Below, piece by piece: positions 25,761 to 38,020 of a DNA stretch of 64,000 nucleotides (position 1 is the first letter of the stretch; every line of letters starts with the position of its first letter). The notes below the pieces were generated by a model, which ran no database searches, was not told the DNA's origin, and saw only the letters and a list, made by a program, of their open reading frames with translations. The stretch is taken from assembly GCA_008921705.1 (NCBI GenBank), contig VFFE01007188.1, positions 365,358-429,357 on the forward strand, given 5' to 3'. The stretch comes from Burhinus oedicnemus. Taxonomy: Eukaryota > Chordata > Aves > Charadriiformes > Burhinidae. The translations under genes were made by a program, and so were the position numbers.

Positions 25761-28700
25761 TCCAATTTAAGTAAAATAGGCAGATGCTTTTAAATAAATG
25801 TTCAAGAACATTTGGCTGAAATACGTGAGAAAACTGTGAAAAGCATTCACATATGCCCCAAGACCTCTTTTGCTCTACTGACAGTGCAAGAGGGGCTCTA
25901 TGCAACTTAAATGTGATTTCAGTATTTTACACCATCAGTATGATGCAAATTAGTCCTATAGTAAATTATAATGTTTCATATTTTCATCTTAAATATCTTA
26001 CCTCAGGCAACTGAAGGAGATAGTAGGCATTTTAGAATGACATCTATATTACTTTATTGGAAGGCCATGCAAAATTATGAAGAACTACTTCTTCTTCTTA
26101 GTGATGATCTTTTTCTTGAAAGATTTGTGGAGATGGCTAGCACTGGTCTACCAAAAAAGTAGTAACTCCAGTTGCTCCATTTTTGAGTGAATAAACCCAC
26201 TGAAATATTGTTTGGTGGATTAGTGCATCTTTTTTGCTGCCTTTTCATCTTCCCAATATGTCATTTATTATTGTTTTTAAAAAGACTGTATTTTTGCTAG
26301 GGAAATCCTATCGGTACAGATACTTAAAATGCTTCTAGCACTAGCAATGCCAATGTTAGAAGAAAGAGATTTTTTTTGAAAAAGTAAGTATTTGGCTACC
26401 ATATCCCGCTGTGGAAGACTATTTTTATAGACTGATGGATTTCTTGAAGTTCAAAAGTAGAGGGTGCTTCCTTTTGCATATGAGAGACAAGGAAATTTTC
26501 ACACTGAGTTTAAGATATTCTGCTACATATTGCTCCAATTTATAATGCTTAAATGAGCATGATAGGGGAAAAAAAAAAAAAAGACCAAGAACTTGCATGC
26601 ACAATTGTAATTTAAGAGTTTCCCTTTCTGTCAGTAAGCTTGATTACTTGTAAGAGACTTCACAGTGACCACCACATATTTCATGTGAATGTAACTGATG
26701 AGGACTGATTGACACTGACTGCTACAAAATTAGCATTTCCATGGAAGCCAACATCAATTACTGTCAACGACAGGATGCTCATCTAGGAGATTCTGAACAA
26801 CATTGCAATATAAACCAAATCACTTAGGTTTACAGCAAATACAAAAGAAACATTAGCAAAAGGAGAAAAAAAAAAAAGAAAATGAAATAAACTAAAGGGA
26901 CTGTCACTGCAAGCAACATGTTTTCTGCTGTAAACAAAAAAGTATCAGCAGGAAGTAACAAAATGTAAGATTTTTGTTTCTTTTTATTTTCACCAACATC
27001 TATTGTGAATTTAATTTTTTATGTTGTAAAAACATGTGTTCCAGAAATATTTGTGCAAGGAGTATGTTTTTTCAAGGACAATGTGCTTAGCTTTTTTTCT
27101 TGTTATCTAAGTCTCTTAAATTTTGAATTTCTGCTAGGTCTGAGAGATTAATGAGTCTTGAATAAATTCAATACCTTCATCTTCTTTGAAAGATGTCTAT
27201 GTGAAGAAGACATCTTCAACATTTTTTTGCTGAGCTTCTCTAATTTATTACTATTCTAACCTGCTACAGTTCTGTAAACTTTGCAGTTAAGACTTGGATA
27301 TAACATTTGAGATTAGGTAAAGACCTGAGCTACAGTTTTGCTTTAAAAACAAAACTGGTACTAGAGGCTGAAGAAGTGCTGCAGCATACTCTACCAGATT
27401 TCCATCCAGACATGAGTCTAGGATGCCAACAGATGGCCACATCATTTTTGACAAATCCTAAACAGGGAAGTTCAAACTCATAACCAATGTTAAGTAAAAT
27501 ATTTCTACGTTCAGATGAAAGTGTTGGGGAAGCAGAAACAAAGCAAAAAGATTTTTTTTTTCTAGTCAGTTAAATTTTCAAAATTTTATTTCTTCCTTTT
27601 TTTCATTTTAGTTTTGAAAAATAGCTGAATGTATAGTATCTGTTTAAATGAAAGAGACCTACAGTAGCCAAGGTCAATAAGAAGTGATTATACTAGTTAC
27701 AGTTAGAATAACTAGTAGTTAAAGTGGAAAATAAGGTTGGACTTGAGTACAGAGAATATGAACAAAAAAGCCAGAATTTTCCTGGGATAGCAAAGCTCAT
27801 GTGTCCATAACCTCACTGACTCCAGATCATTCACATTTTTGTTTGAACTCTGCCAAGACAGCAGTTTTGTGACCTACCTATCACTTAGTGTGCTGGGGTA
27901 ATATTAGCTAATATGGTTATTAGGATGATATGCTTTTCATTTGGCCGGAAATAAACCCATTTTATCACATTAGTTCCCTATATGTTGAGCTTTTGGAATT
28001 ATTTTCAATTTGTCAGGCAGATATAAACGTAAGAGCTTGTTTGGTTAGCACTAAAATATGAGTCTTTATTTGTTCTGTTTTCCAGCCTTACAGAAAAACC
28101 ATAAATTATGGTCTTTCTCCCCTGTTCAGCAGCTGTAGCTTGCAGAAGTGGTATTCAAGGCATCAGTGCCTATAAAACCATGCATAAAATGTTTTCCTCA
28201 ATTTTGATCACAAGTTGAAATATGCCAGAATATCACTGATGTCAATAGTTTCTTTTGTGTACGTTAATTCCAAGTAGTTAACTGAAGCTACATCATGTGT
28301 TGAATCTCAGAGAACACAGGATCTGAAGGGAATACATTTCTCTCAGCAGACTCTATATACCCAAGTAGGTTCATAACATATACATGTACATGTTCATTCA
28401 GTTACTGGGGAAAATCAGAAGGGGAGACAGTCTCCTTGACAGTATCTATAATACTAAACAAAAAAGTGCCAGGAGCCTGTGCCCATCCTTTCAGCAGTCC
28501 ATCAGTTTATACCCACATAGTTTACGATTAGTCTCATTATTACATTATTATCTTGGCAAAATCCACTTGGAAAATTGTACAAATAAGAACTAGGGAATGA
28601 ACTAAAAATCACTCTATCGATCATCTTGTAAGTAGCGCCTTGTCCTGGTTTATTTCTAATGTGAATCCAATGACAGACATTTTCTATAAAGGTCATGAGG

Positions 28701-29691
28701 ACCTTGCACTAACAAGCCTTTTTTATCCTCTCTGATTTCTTTGAAAGACAGAGCAGAAGTATTCCAGTAAACAGATACTGACTGAATTTCCAGTTTGGAC
28801 AATATATGCTGATGGTTCTTAATGTGTTTGTAGTTCAAAATGTAATAGATTCACAGACGATCAAAACTTTTTATTGTGATCCCATTTCATATTGCCCCCC
28901 ATGTTGTATCTTTATTTGAATAGGAGTACAATAAAGTAGCAGAAGAGTATGAAGTATGGGAAAGTTGATGTGTCCACACGTTTCTTATTCAAAGTCATTG
29001 TGAACTTCCTACAGCTGAAAGATTGGCTTCCTGGAAAATAATATTGCTTCAGAATTGATTGCACCTTTAGTTAAAACACATTTGACACCTCTAGAAAGCT
29101 AGTTTGTGCCCCAGACACCTCTGTATGTGCCTGCAGTCTTGACAGTATGAGTTATGTGGGTGAATATTTACATACATTCTGCAAAATGTGCAGAGTGGCA
29201 AATCAAAAAGCAGAGCTTTCTCTGCTGGAGGTGAAGGAGGACGTGCTACAGAGAAGTAGTTGCACTGATCAGGCACAGCATGCTTAATGTCAAAGGAATT
29301 TCTTTCTCTGCCCGTCCTGTATTCCCTTTCTTATAGGGACTGTGACTATTTTATAACATCTTATCTCCTTTACATTTCCACAATATATGAAAAGTTTTAC
29401 TTACGTTGAGAGCAATTCTTTGCTTTCTTTTTTTGTACTGTAAAACCAATACTATCCACTTGTCAAGACTGAATTCCTGTTTTAACCCCTAGGGCTTCCA
29501 TTGTCTTCTCTATGCTTATGCTTTCAAGAATTCCTGTTACAGTATATTCCTTTCTTGCAATATGATGGATTAAGGGTTTGGGGCAGGGGTGTTTGGTTTG
29601 TGGTTGGTTTCTTTTTTTCAGATTTTAAAATGTTTCTTGTTTTCAAAACCATATTAACTCTTGATTTTCAAGTTTCCCTTTCATCTCCCAC
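25761..29691. other. AT-rich non-coding DNA
   Basis: No gene, RNA or repeat family was recognised on either strand. Several poly(A) stretches occur (for example near 26568-26583 and 26864-26878). Confidence 0.6.
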
Positions 29692-30400
29692 TCTCATGGT
29701 TTGGCCTGGACTGGCCACTGAGCTGAATGAGAGATGATCTTCCTCTCACCAAGGAGAGGCAGGAGAGAGATAGAAAGAGACTTATGAGTTTAGAAGGAAC
29801 TACTTCAATGAAATTTTAATAATAAAATAACAAAAAGGAAATAATTAAATGTATACAAAACTATATCAAAGTCCTAGAATGATGATCACATCACCAGCAG
29901 GCGCTGGGGAAGTCCCAGACTGGACTCAGTGATGGATGGGAACTGGATTCTGGATCTGGATTCAGGAATGCACAGATCGGGATCAAAGGCAGGTGAACAG
30001 AGTCCTCCTCAGACGCTGGCCATAGAAGAAAGCGGGCTGACCCCTTTGATCCCTCAGCTCTTATACTGAGCATGAGGCAGATGGGATGGAATACCCTGTT
30101 GGACAGTTTTGGGTCACCTGTCCTATCTGCTCCTCCCTGCATGTGAGATCCCTCTATGCTCTTCCGTTTCTGATCCTCCAATGGGGTAAATAACAAAGTT
30201 GGCTGCCCTTGGTTGTTATAGCAATAAGTATAAGCAAGAGCCTCTCTGCATACCATTCCTTGGCATGAACTATAAACATAGGTCTTATCACTCTGAGAGT
30301 TCTGGTTCAGAACAAACCAAGTATTTGAATTAGTTTCTGGTTTAGATCAGAAAAATATAAGGTGACTTACTAGGGGATCAGGAATATTTACCACCCCTAA
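29692..30400 (-). mobile_element. Probable LTR, minus strand
   Basis: On the minus strand the segment has the order of an LTR: a promoter-like GCTCAGTATAAGAGCTGAGG near 30055-30075, a GC-richer transcribed part, a polyadenylation signal ATTAAA near 29815-29820 in an AT-rich stretch, then a right end finishing in GGCCAAACCATGAGA. That resembles the ...TTAAACCA... ends of the ERVL-like LTRs here but is a different family. The upper boundary near 30400 is approximate. A 121-codon open frame at 29891-30256 is within the LTR and is not a gene. Confidence 0.6.
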
Positions 30401-31958
30401 AAGATTACACACAGACAAACACTCCTTTCACTTGACTTACACCTAATGGGATGAAAGTCATGTGTGTTCTTGAAGCTTTGTCCTTGCTTTAGAGCACAGG
30501 GAAATTCCTCATAATCAGCATATTCTCAGAGGGTTACGTTAACACAGTCATGTGGCTTCTAAATCAAAGCTGGCTTATGTCCCAGCAAAAGAAATCTGGT
30601 CTGTTTGTATAAACACAACTAAAGATACCTAGCTATACTAGGCTTAGAATCAAATAGGTGCATGAACTATAATAGTATATTATATTCATAAAGTTAAATT
30701 GAATAAGGTGATATTCTCTGTTGACCTGGATTTCCATGACTATATCACTAAAAAAAGAGGATAAAGAACCAATAAAGAACCTGTTTCAAGCACTGAGACC
30801 AATTAAGACTGACTAGCTTACCTCCCTGTTGCATAAAACTAGTCCTGTGTATAGCAAACTTGCCCTAGACATAACAATTTTGGCGTTCCAAAATGGAACC
30901 AAAAGCCAAAATAGCTGTTTAAGACAGTGGGCAGTTAGAGTCCACTGTTCTGGCTTGTTTCCTGACTTTGCTTTTTCAGAAGTTTTGGTGTACCTTTTGC
31001 ATATAAATCAATACCTGAGAGTAGATAACATCTTGCTGGATTGGATAGTAAAAGCCACTTGGATGTTAATGAAAATGAGTCTAGTTAGGCAAATAATAAT
31101 AATTTACTTTAACAACAATTAATTGTCAATAGATTTTAGTTCTAGAAAGATCATTTAGCTGTTTAAAGGCTGATTGGAAAGTTGTGCAGAAATGTAGTTG
31201 GATATAACCCATCAACATAGCCGTCCAAAGGGCTGAATTTTTGTATCTGTACTATGAACTGTGAAACTCAAGTTCAGTAGTAGATACAGATGTCAGTACA
31301 TGAAAGCTCACAAGAGAGCATCAGTCTTGAGGCAAGGACTTTCAGTTTTCATCTCCTATGTATATTTCCAGTCTGACATACAATATATGATTTTGGACTA
31401 ACCTTTTTGGCAAGTTAGTCCTGTGAAGGTCTAAGAGAGAATTGGGCAATAATTGTTCGAATTGATCTTGATGCAAATTCCTACTAATAGCAAATCAGAA
31501 AAAGTGGGTGGGTTATGGCAGAAAGTAATTATGATATTCTTACGTGTGAGCTGTAGATACATTTTCCCACACACAGTATGTACTCATTGAAGACAACTGT
31601 GTTCACTATTATGAAAACCATTTATGCATAGTTACAACTTCTATGTAAAATTGACCAAATAATGAAATGAAAGCTGTTCTGAGTAACTCTTTGCTTTATT
31701 CTAAAAGAGCAGCTAATTGCTTCCAGATATATAAGAGTTTGCTGGTATTGTACAGATGTGTATAATCACTGCCTTGCCCTGCTTGAATAGCAGCCATCTG
31801 TTTGTCTTTGGATGACTGCAGCTTTTAATAAATGCACTTCTGTTTGTATCTGAGAAGCAGTCACTCTTTCCCTGCCAACGTAAGCAGGATGGCATGACAC
31901 GTAATGAGATTCATCTTTTAATACCACTAACGCATGTAAGTATTGTAACTGGCTATAC
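30401..31958. other. AT-rich non-coding DNA between two LTRs
   Basis: No retroviral coding motif or other gene is visible here. The two flanking LTRs are of different families and opposite orientation, so this is not a proviral interior. Confidence 0.6.
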
Positions 31959-32547
31959 TGTTTTTGGCTGCGATAGAGTTAGTTTTCTTCATAGTAGCTT
32001 CTCTGATGCTATATTTTGGATTTGTGATAAAAACAGTGTTGATAATACACTGATGTTTTAGCTATTGCCGAGCAGTGTTTACACCGTGTCGAGGTCTGCT
32101 TCTTCCCATGCTGCCCTGCGACCGAGTAGGCTGGGGGTGCACAAGAAGTTGGGAGGGGACACAGCTGGGACAGCTGACCCAAATTGACCACAGGGATATT
32201 CCACACCATATGACATCATTCACAGCAATAAAAGCTGGGGGAAGAGAGAGGAAAGGGGTAACATTCACAGTCATGGACTTTATCTTCCCAAGTAGCTAAT
32301 ACGCATGATGAAGCCTTGTTTTCCTGGAGATGGCTAAACACCTGCCTGATGAGGGGAAGCAGTGACTTAATTCCTTATTTTGCTTTGCTTGCACATGCAG
32401 CTTTGTCTTTCCCTTTTAAACTGTCTTTATCTCAACCCATGTTTTCACACTCTTACCCTTCTGAGTCTCTTCCCCATCCCGCCGGAGGGGAGTAAGTGAA
32501 TGGCTGTGTGTTGTTTACCTGCCTACAAGGGTTAAACCATGATGACA
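31959..32547 (+). mobile_element. Solo LTR, avian ERVL-like, plus strand
   Basis: Starts with TGTTTTTGGCTGCGATAGAG and ends in GGGTTAAACCATGATGACA, about 589 bp, the same family as 15905-16406 in the opposite orientation. Between them lie a U3-like region, CACACCATATGACATCA with AATAAAAGCTGGGGG (a degenerate TATA region near 32226), and a 3' region with TTTTAAACTGTCTTTATCTC where a polyadenylation signal would sit. No internal retroviral sequence adjoins either side, so it is a solo LTR. No matching 5-bp duplication was found at these ends. Confidence 0.88.
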
Positions 32548-33640
32548 CTGGCTTAGACCAATACAATATTTGTTGAAAGAGCCACTATCATTCAGTTAAG
32601 TCAACTGCGCTAAATCGACATGTCAATTAATTGTAGAATTTATATCAATCACAGTTGGGATTCTTTCTCTTTTTATCAATAAGAGAAGATTTCCTAAGAA
32701 CTGCTTAAAAAACTGCTGCATGATCTTTGTGTTCTTGTTATTTAGCTAAAGAAAAAAGGAGGAAAAAAACCCTATCCTTTAAGTCATTTCAGTAATAAAT
32801 GAACAGGAACCTTAGAAGCCAGAAAGCTATGTTGACCATATACAAAAGAGTTGGTATTAAAACACAGTGTGCAGTTACACTATTTTGTTGTTGTGGCTGA
32901 GAGTTTTTATTTTAACATTGAATAATACTTTAGAAATATGAGTGAAATATAACCACAGAGAATACAGGATTGTGAATAAATTAAATAGCAGTTAATCTTT
33001 AGGTATTTTTTACCCTGAAAGCTGAGTATATGAGAAATAACTCTTTATGCTGCCTTTAACTTTCCAAGTACAGACATTGAAAAGCATAAATCATATGAGA
33101 TACCAAGCAACTGCTTTTAAACTTTTGATGGTCAACAAGGGAACAATGGAAGAAGATTTCATTTAGATTAATCTTGAACTGTGGAGTAAGTTGCAATAAA
33201 CATCTCTAATTCGTTTTTCACTTCATGAATAATTGCAGTCAAATATAGAAACTCCATTTACCATTTTTGAAGTTATTTGCATAAGCTATAAGAGAATCAG
33301 GATGTACCTTATAAAGTGTGATGGACAGTGAACCATTTTGTGGTTGATGCTTTCATATAGTTGCTCTTGATTTCAGAATTATTCAGTATTATTAAGAACT
33401 ACTGAATCAGACTCTTCTGAGCATCCTGTTGTGCTTCATGATGTGCAAATCATGAAAACAGCATTTTTTCCTCATATAAAGAAGTTTTAGTCTTTAAGGC
33501 CAGTCTCTTTCAAAATGAATCTACCCGTCAAAGAGACTATCTCAGAAAAAGAGCAACAATTAATGCCAAATGAAAGCTCCACAGATGCATATAGGTATCT
33601 GCGAGGTTAATCAGTGGAAGAGTCCTGAAAACATTTGATG
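32548..33640. other. AT-rich non-coding DNA
   Basis: No gene or repeat was recognised. Base composition matches the rest of the unique DNA. Confidence 0.6.
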
Positions 33641-34030
33641 CCCAGCCTTCTCCACAGGCTTGGTTTAGGGAGTTCAAGTACAAGGTAGAGCCAGTGCAGC
33701 CAAGAATGGACCAGCCAGTGGTGGTGGGGAGAGACCCTTAGGCAGTGCTACAGGATGGTCGCAACTGGGATCCAATCCCAGCCCTTGAGCACTGCCTTCA
33801 GCTAAGGGTCTCCCTGGCCCTGCTTGAGCTGAAGTGCAGCCCTGCCCTGCCTGGCCCTGCTGCGCTAGGCTCCACTGTTGGGCTAACCTCCTGGCCTGGC
33901 CTTGCACATCCCCATCCCCATGGCCCTGCATGGCCATCCCAGGGCTGTGTTTGACCTTGGTTCCCTTCACTGGGCCTGATCTTGATGTTATAGCTCCCAG
34001 CACCTCAGACCCAGTGAGCTGCCAGGCAAT
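33641..34030. other. GC-rich, CpG-poor island of unknown origin
   Basis: About 390 bp much richer in G and C than both flanks, with repeated GGCCCTG and CTGGCC motifs and few CpG pairs. Open frames on both strands (133 codons minus, 69 and 66 codons plus) reflect composition rather than coding: none has a recognisable domain. It could be a decayed GC-rich repeat. Confidence 0.5.
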
Positions 34031-35750
34031 CTGAAAATTTTCATGCATCTGTCCTCCATGTGTACAAAACAACATTCACAAGTATCTACAGTTTTTTTGA
34101 AGACTGAAGACCATATGTAGTAGTTCAGAGATGCCTAAACCTTTCAGATGAGATAAGTGGTCTTGTTTTTAACTTTTTCTCGCATTTGATCACGAAGTTC
34201 ATATAATCATTTTAACCAACAGCTCTACAAAAGTGATTAAAATGATATACTGTTTAACCTTGTTCCATGAACCCTAGTACTAGATACATCTTACCTAACT
34301 TGAGGCACTTCACTAACAGCCACTTCATCTAAGCTTTCAATATAATGGAGGAGGATCAGGGAACAATTCAACTATTCTGAAGACATTAATTCCTGTCCTG
34401 AGGTGGATGTTTTGCTGCATGAACTGTCTGTTCTGAATAAAAAGTCTTAAATTAGACATCTTAATGCCTAGAGATGTATCTAGGTCTTTCCTTTGGGGAC
34501 AAGATGAGCTTTCTGAGAATTTGCAAGTGATTACGAGTTAAAAGAATTTAAAACGTAAATCTTACATGAAGTATAGCTGCATTATCAACCTTTCTGTTTC
34601 CTAAAGAAGAAAATAATCTTTTATTTGAAAGAACACATACCTCAAATTTTATGTACATTGAGAATTCATTAAGATCTTATACCCAAGCTATATCTGAACA
34701 ATTGTGATTTTTTAAAAAGTGAGGTTATTAATTACTAATATATCTAATAATCATAATTAGATTCCCAGACAGAATAAAACAACAGCAAAAACCACAAATG
34801 CAAACAGTGGTCATGACAGTTGAATACATAAATACTTCATTTAAGGAAGAAAACCCTCAGAAATTTAAAAGGATGAAGCAATTAATTCTTGGAAAATTCA
34901 GGGTTAGTTGAGACCTAAGGACTATGTGGGTATGTCAATAAAAATAAATACTAGTAAAATGTAAGACAGAATGATTATTAAAGCACCTAGTGTTTCTAGT
35001 CTTAAATCAAAGTGTTCTTAAAATAATTATTGTGGTGTATTTTCATCCTTTAGTGTGTTCATGCTTTCTAAAAACATACATATAACTGAAATTTCAGAAT
35101 CTGATTTTGTGCGTTATACAATAACTGCAACCATTGTTTTCTGGGTTTGTATTTTTCTTTAACTTATTGATAAATGTTCTCAACTCAATTTCATCTGAAA
35201 GAACTTTAGGTTTGGTAATAGAGCATTTTATTTAACTAGCTAGACATTCTGAGGAGTAGAAATTCTCCCTGAGTTTCTCAGATGTAAGAAAAGCCTTTGC
35301 AAAATCCATTTATTGATAGAATACACAAGCCATCATGTGATTAGCCAGTTGTGCATATTACCTGCTCTACTCTACCATTCTAGCTGTTAGTCTTGTTTTT
35401 AAGGGAAGAGTTTTTAGGATCCTTTTTTTGTGTGTGTATGTGTGTGTGTGTGATTTTTTGTGTTTTTGGGTTTTTTTCCCTTTTTAACACAAATCGGTTA
35501 CCAAAGGCTGGTCATGACCCTCACTTTATCTACTTCTTTTTAATTTAGACTTATAAAATAGAATAATGTGATGAATTGAAGGACAGAAGAAATTTTACAG
35601 TAAAGCTGGCTGGACATTGGCAATGAATGTGAGGGTTAGCTTAACTGAGGGAGGGGGGATGTTTTTAATAATTGCTATAGTTGGTATTGATTTATTCCAC
35701 ATAAGAATACAAAGTTTTTCCACTCTATCTAACAAGCCATGAGCCCAAAA
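34031..35750. other. AT-rich non-coding DNA
   Basis: No gene was recognised. A short T/G-rich microsatellite-like stretch ((GT)n and poly(T)) lies at about 35424-35480. Confidence 0.6.
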
Positions 35751-36700
35751 GGAATGGAGAATCATATCTTTTATTATCAGTTGTCAGGCGCATGCTTAAT
35801 GTGTGCTACAGGGGAGTCTACACAACTCCCTCTAGGCAGTATAACATGTGTAACATAACATGGGTAACAATAGCTGATAAGATAGAAATGGGAGTGTAAA
35901 CAGTGTGTGTGGGCACAATAATCAGAACTGCCCAGTCTGAGGCAGTGATTGCCCATTAACTCATAAAACTCCAAAGAAATTAGCAAGCACCAAGTCTGCT
36001 CAAGATGACGGTCAACCAAATTAAAGAGTAACCAGAAGATTACTGAGACACTGTTGGGGGAGTCAAAGAGTCAACTTGAAAAGGAGTATAAAAGAAGCAT
36101 GGAAATTCATGACTGGGAGTGGGACCATGAAGTGAAAAAGTGGTAAAAAAGTGTCAGCCACATCTGGTTTGGCACTGCCAGAATTCTCCTTATAGCATCA
36201 TGACCTCTGTCTAGGCTTGACGGAACATCCTTCACTGTGAGCAGTCGTTTCCTTGCAGGTTACCACAAACCGGTACTCACATCTTGGATATGTGTATTGA
36301 ATTCATGGGGCATCTTTCTCACTAGCTTGCTTGTTAGTGGATTGTTGGGAGACATGGAAGGCCAACATGAAAGTTGTTTGTAAACACAGGAGGTATGTGT
36401 AAACAGGGCAAACTGCACTCCCAGAAGATGGGTTTATGATTGTAACCCACATTTGCTCGGTTAGGAGTGCATCTCTACATGACTATGTGTGTGGGAGGAA
36501 GGCAAGTTTAGAACTTAAGATTAGTCATAGAAGGGTGTTTGAAATCTGTAGGTGTATATTTGCATTTTGTGAGTAGCTACCAATGCAGTTTATCTGTTGT
36601 GTTGTTATTATTGATCCTGAATGCACAGTTCACTGATTGTTGGTTAATTTAATGTTATAATAAATGAACAAACCACTTTGATCCTGATTTGATTTAAGCT
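35751..36700 (+). mobile_element. Possible LTR-like element, plus strand
   Basis: A promoter-like GGAGTATAAAAGAAGCATGG (TATA box at 36087) is followed by a moderately GC-rich transcribed-looking stretch and, about 570 bp on, by an AATAAA signal at 36659-36664. The order fits an LTR with a long R region. I cannot fix TG...CA ends, a target duplication or a second copy in this window. A lone promoter with a chance poly(A) signal is the alternative. Confidence 0.35.
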
Positions 36701-37075
36701 GTGCAAGATGAGCAGTTTTCCCCTATGACAATGTGTAATTCTTTAAGTTTCTGTAAATCCAAAATGTACTTTAATGTAATTTAACGTTTGATTCCCCACA
36801 TCTAATGACTGACACTATTACTGAAGTTCTGTGATGATGAGACAACAGGTTATGGCTTTTATTCTGTGTCAGCTATCTTATATAGATTTTCTCAGAATTG
36901 TACATCAAGTTATTTCTGTTAATATGTGAACTCTGAGAAGGATAAGAATGCACTGCTTCTAGCAAGGACTTCAACATGTTACATACAAAAATATTTCTTT
37001 TTGATAGGTTATCTCTTACAAAAATAAATCCAGTATAATTAAATGTTTCTGTAACCTGAACTAGTATTCTATAAA

Positions 37076-38020
37076 TCATAGAATCAGCGAATGGTTAGAG
37101 TTGGAAGGTACCTTAAAGATCATCTAGTTCCAACGCCCCTGCCATGGGCAAAAACACCTCCCACTAGACCAGGTTGCTCAAAGCCCCATCCAACCTGGCC
37201 TTGAACACTTCCAGGGGTGGGACATCATCAACTTCCCTGGGCAACCTGTTCCTGTGCCTCACCGCCCTCACAGTAAAGAATTTCTTCCTAATATCTAATC
37301 TAAATCTACCCTCTTTCAGTTTAAAACTGCTACCCTCATCCTATTACTACATTCCCTGATAAAAGAATCCCTCCCCAACTTTCTGGTAGGCCCCTTTCAG
37401 ATACAGGAAGGCTGCTATAAGGTCTCCCTGGAGCCTTCTCTTCCCCAGGCTGAACAACCCCAACACTCTTGGCCTGCCTCATAGTAGAGGTGCTCTAATC
37501 CTCTGATCATCTTTGTGGCCCTCCTCTGGACCTGCTCCAACAGTTCCATGTCCTTCTTCTGCTGGGGGCTCCAGAGCTCGACACAGTACTCCAGGTTGCA
37601 TCTCACCAGCATGGAGCAGAGGGGCGAGTTCACCTCCCTCGACCTGCTGGCCACACTTCTTTTGGTGTAGTCCAGCATGCCGTTGGCCTTCTGGGCTGCG
37701 AGCACACATTGTTGGCTCATGTTGAGCTTCTCATCAACAAACACCCCCAGTCCCTCTCCTCAGGGCTGCTCTCAATCCACGCTCCACCCAACCTGTATTA
37801 GTGCATGGGATTGCCCCGACCCACATGCAAGACCTTGCACTTGGCCTTATTGAACTTCATGAGGTTGGCACAGGCCCACCTCTCAAGCCTGTCCAGGTCC
37901 CTCTGGATGACATCCCTTCCCTGCAGCATGTCAACCATTCCACACAGCTTGGTGTCATCGGCAAACTTGCTGAGGGTGCCCTCAGTCCCAACATCCATTT
38001 CACCAACAAAGATGTTAAAT
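37076..38020 (-). mobile_element. CR1 LINE, 5'-truncated, minus strand
   Basis: The 3' end is at 37076 (CATAGAATCA with the AAAGATCATCTAGTTCCAAC block just inside). The copy runs to about 38020, where it is truncated within the reverse transcriptase region. Length about 945 bp. It is close in sequence to the plus-strand copy at 22492-23864, including the CATGCAAGACCTTGCACTTGGCC region. Confidence 0.95.
37415..38010 (-). pseudogene. CR1 ORF2 remnant, minus strand
   Basis: Two minus-strand frames cover the end of the reverse transcriptase and the region after it. The frame at 37798-38073 begins in non-CR1 flank and then shows NIFVGEMD and motif C as FADDTK, with both catalytic Asp residues kept. 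The frame at 37415-37744 covers the downstream part (VDEKLNMSQQC through RRATKMIRG). The two are in different frames, so a frameshift or stop separates them near 37745-37797. Motifs A and B are missing by truncation. Confidence 0.9.

Noticed and set aside
29891..30256. 121-codon minus-strand open frame
   Set aside because: Falls inside a probable LTR between its TATA-like and poly(A) signals, so it is non-coding LTR sequence.
33674..34075. 133-codon minus-strand open frame
   Set aside because: Explained by the GC-rich, low-stop composition of the island. Repetitive Gln/Ala/Gly translation.
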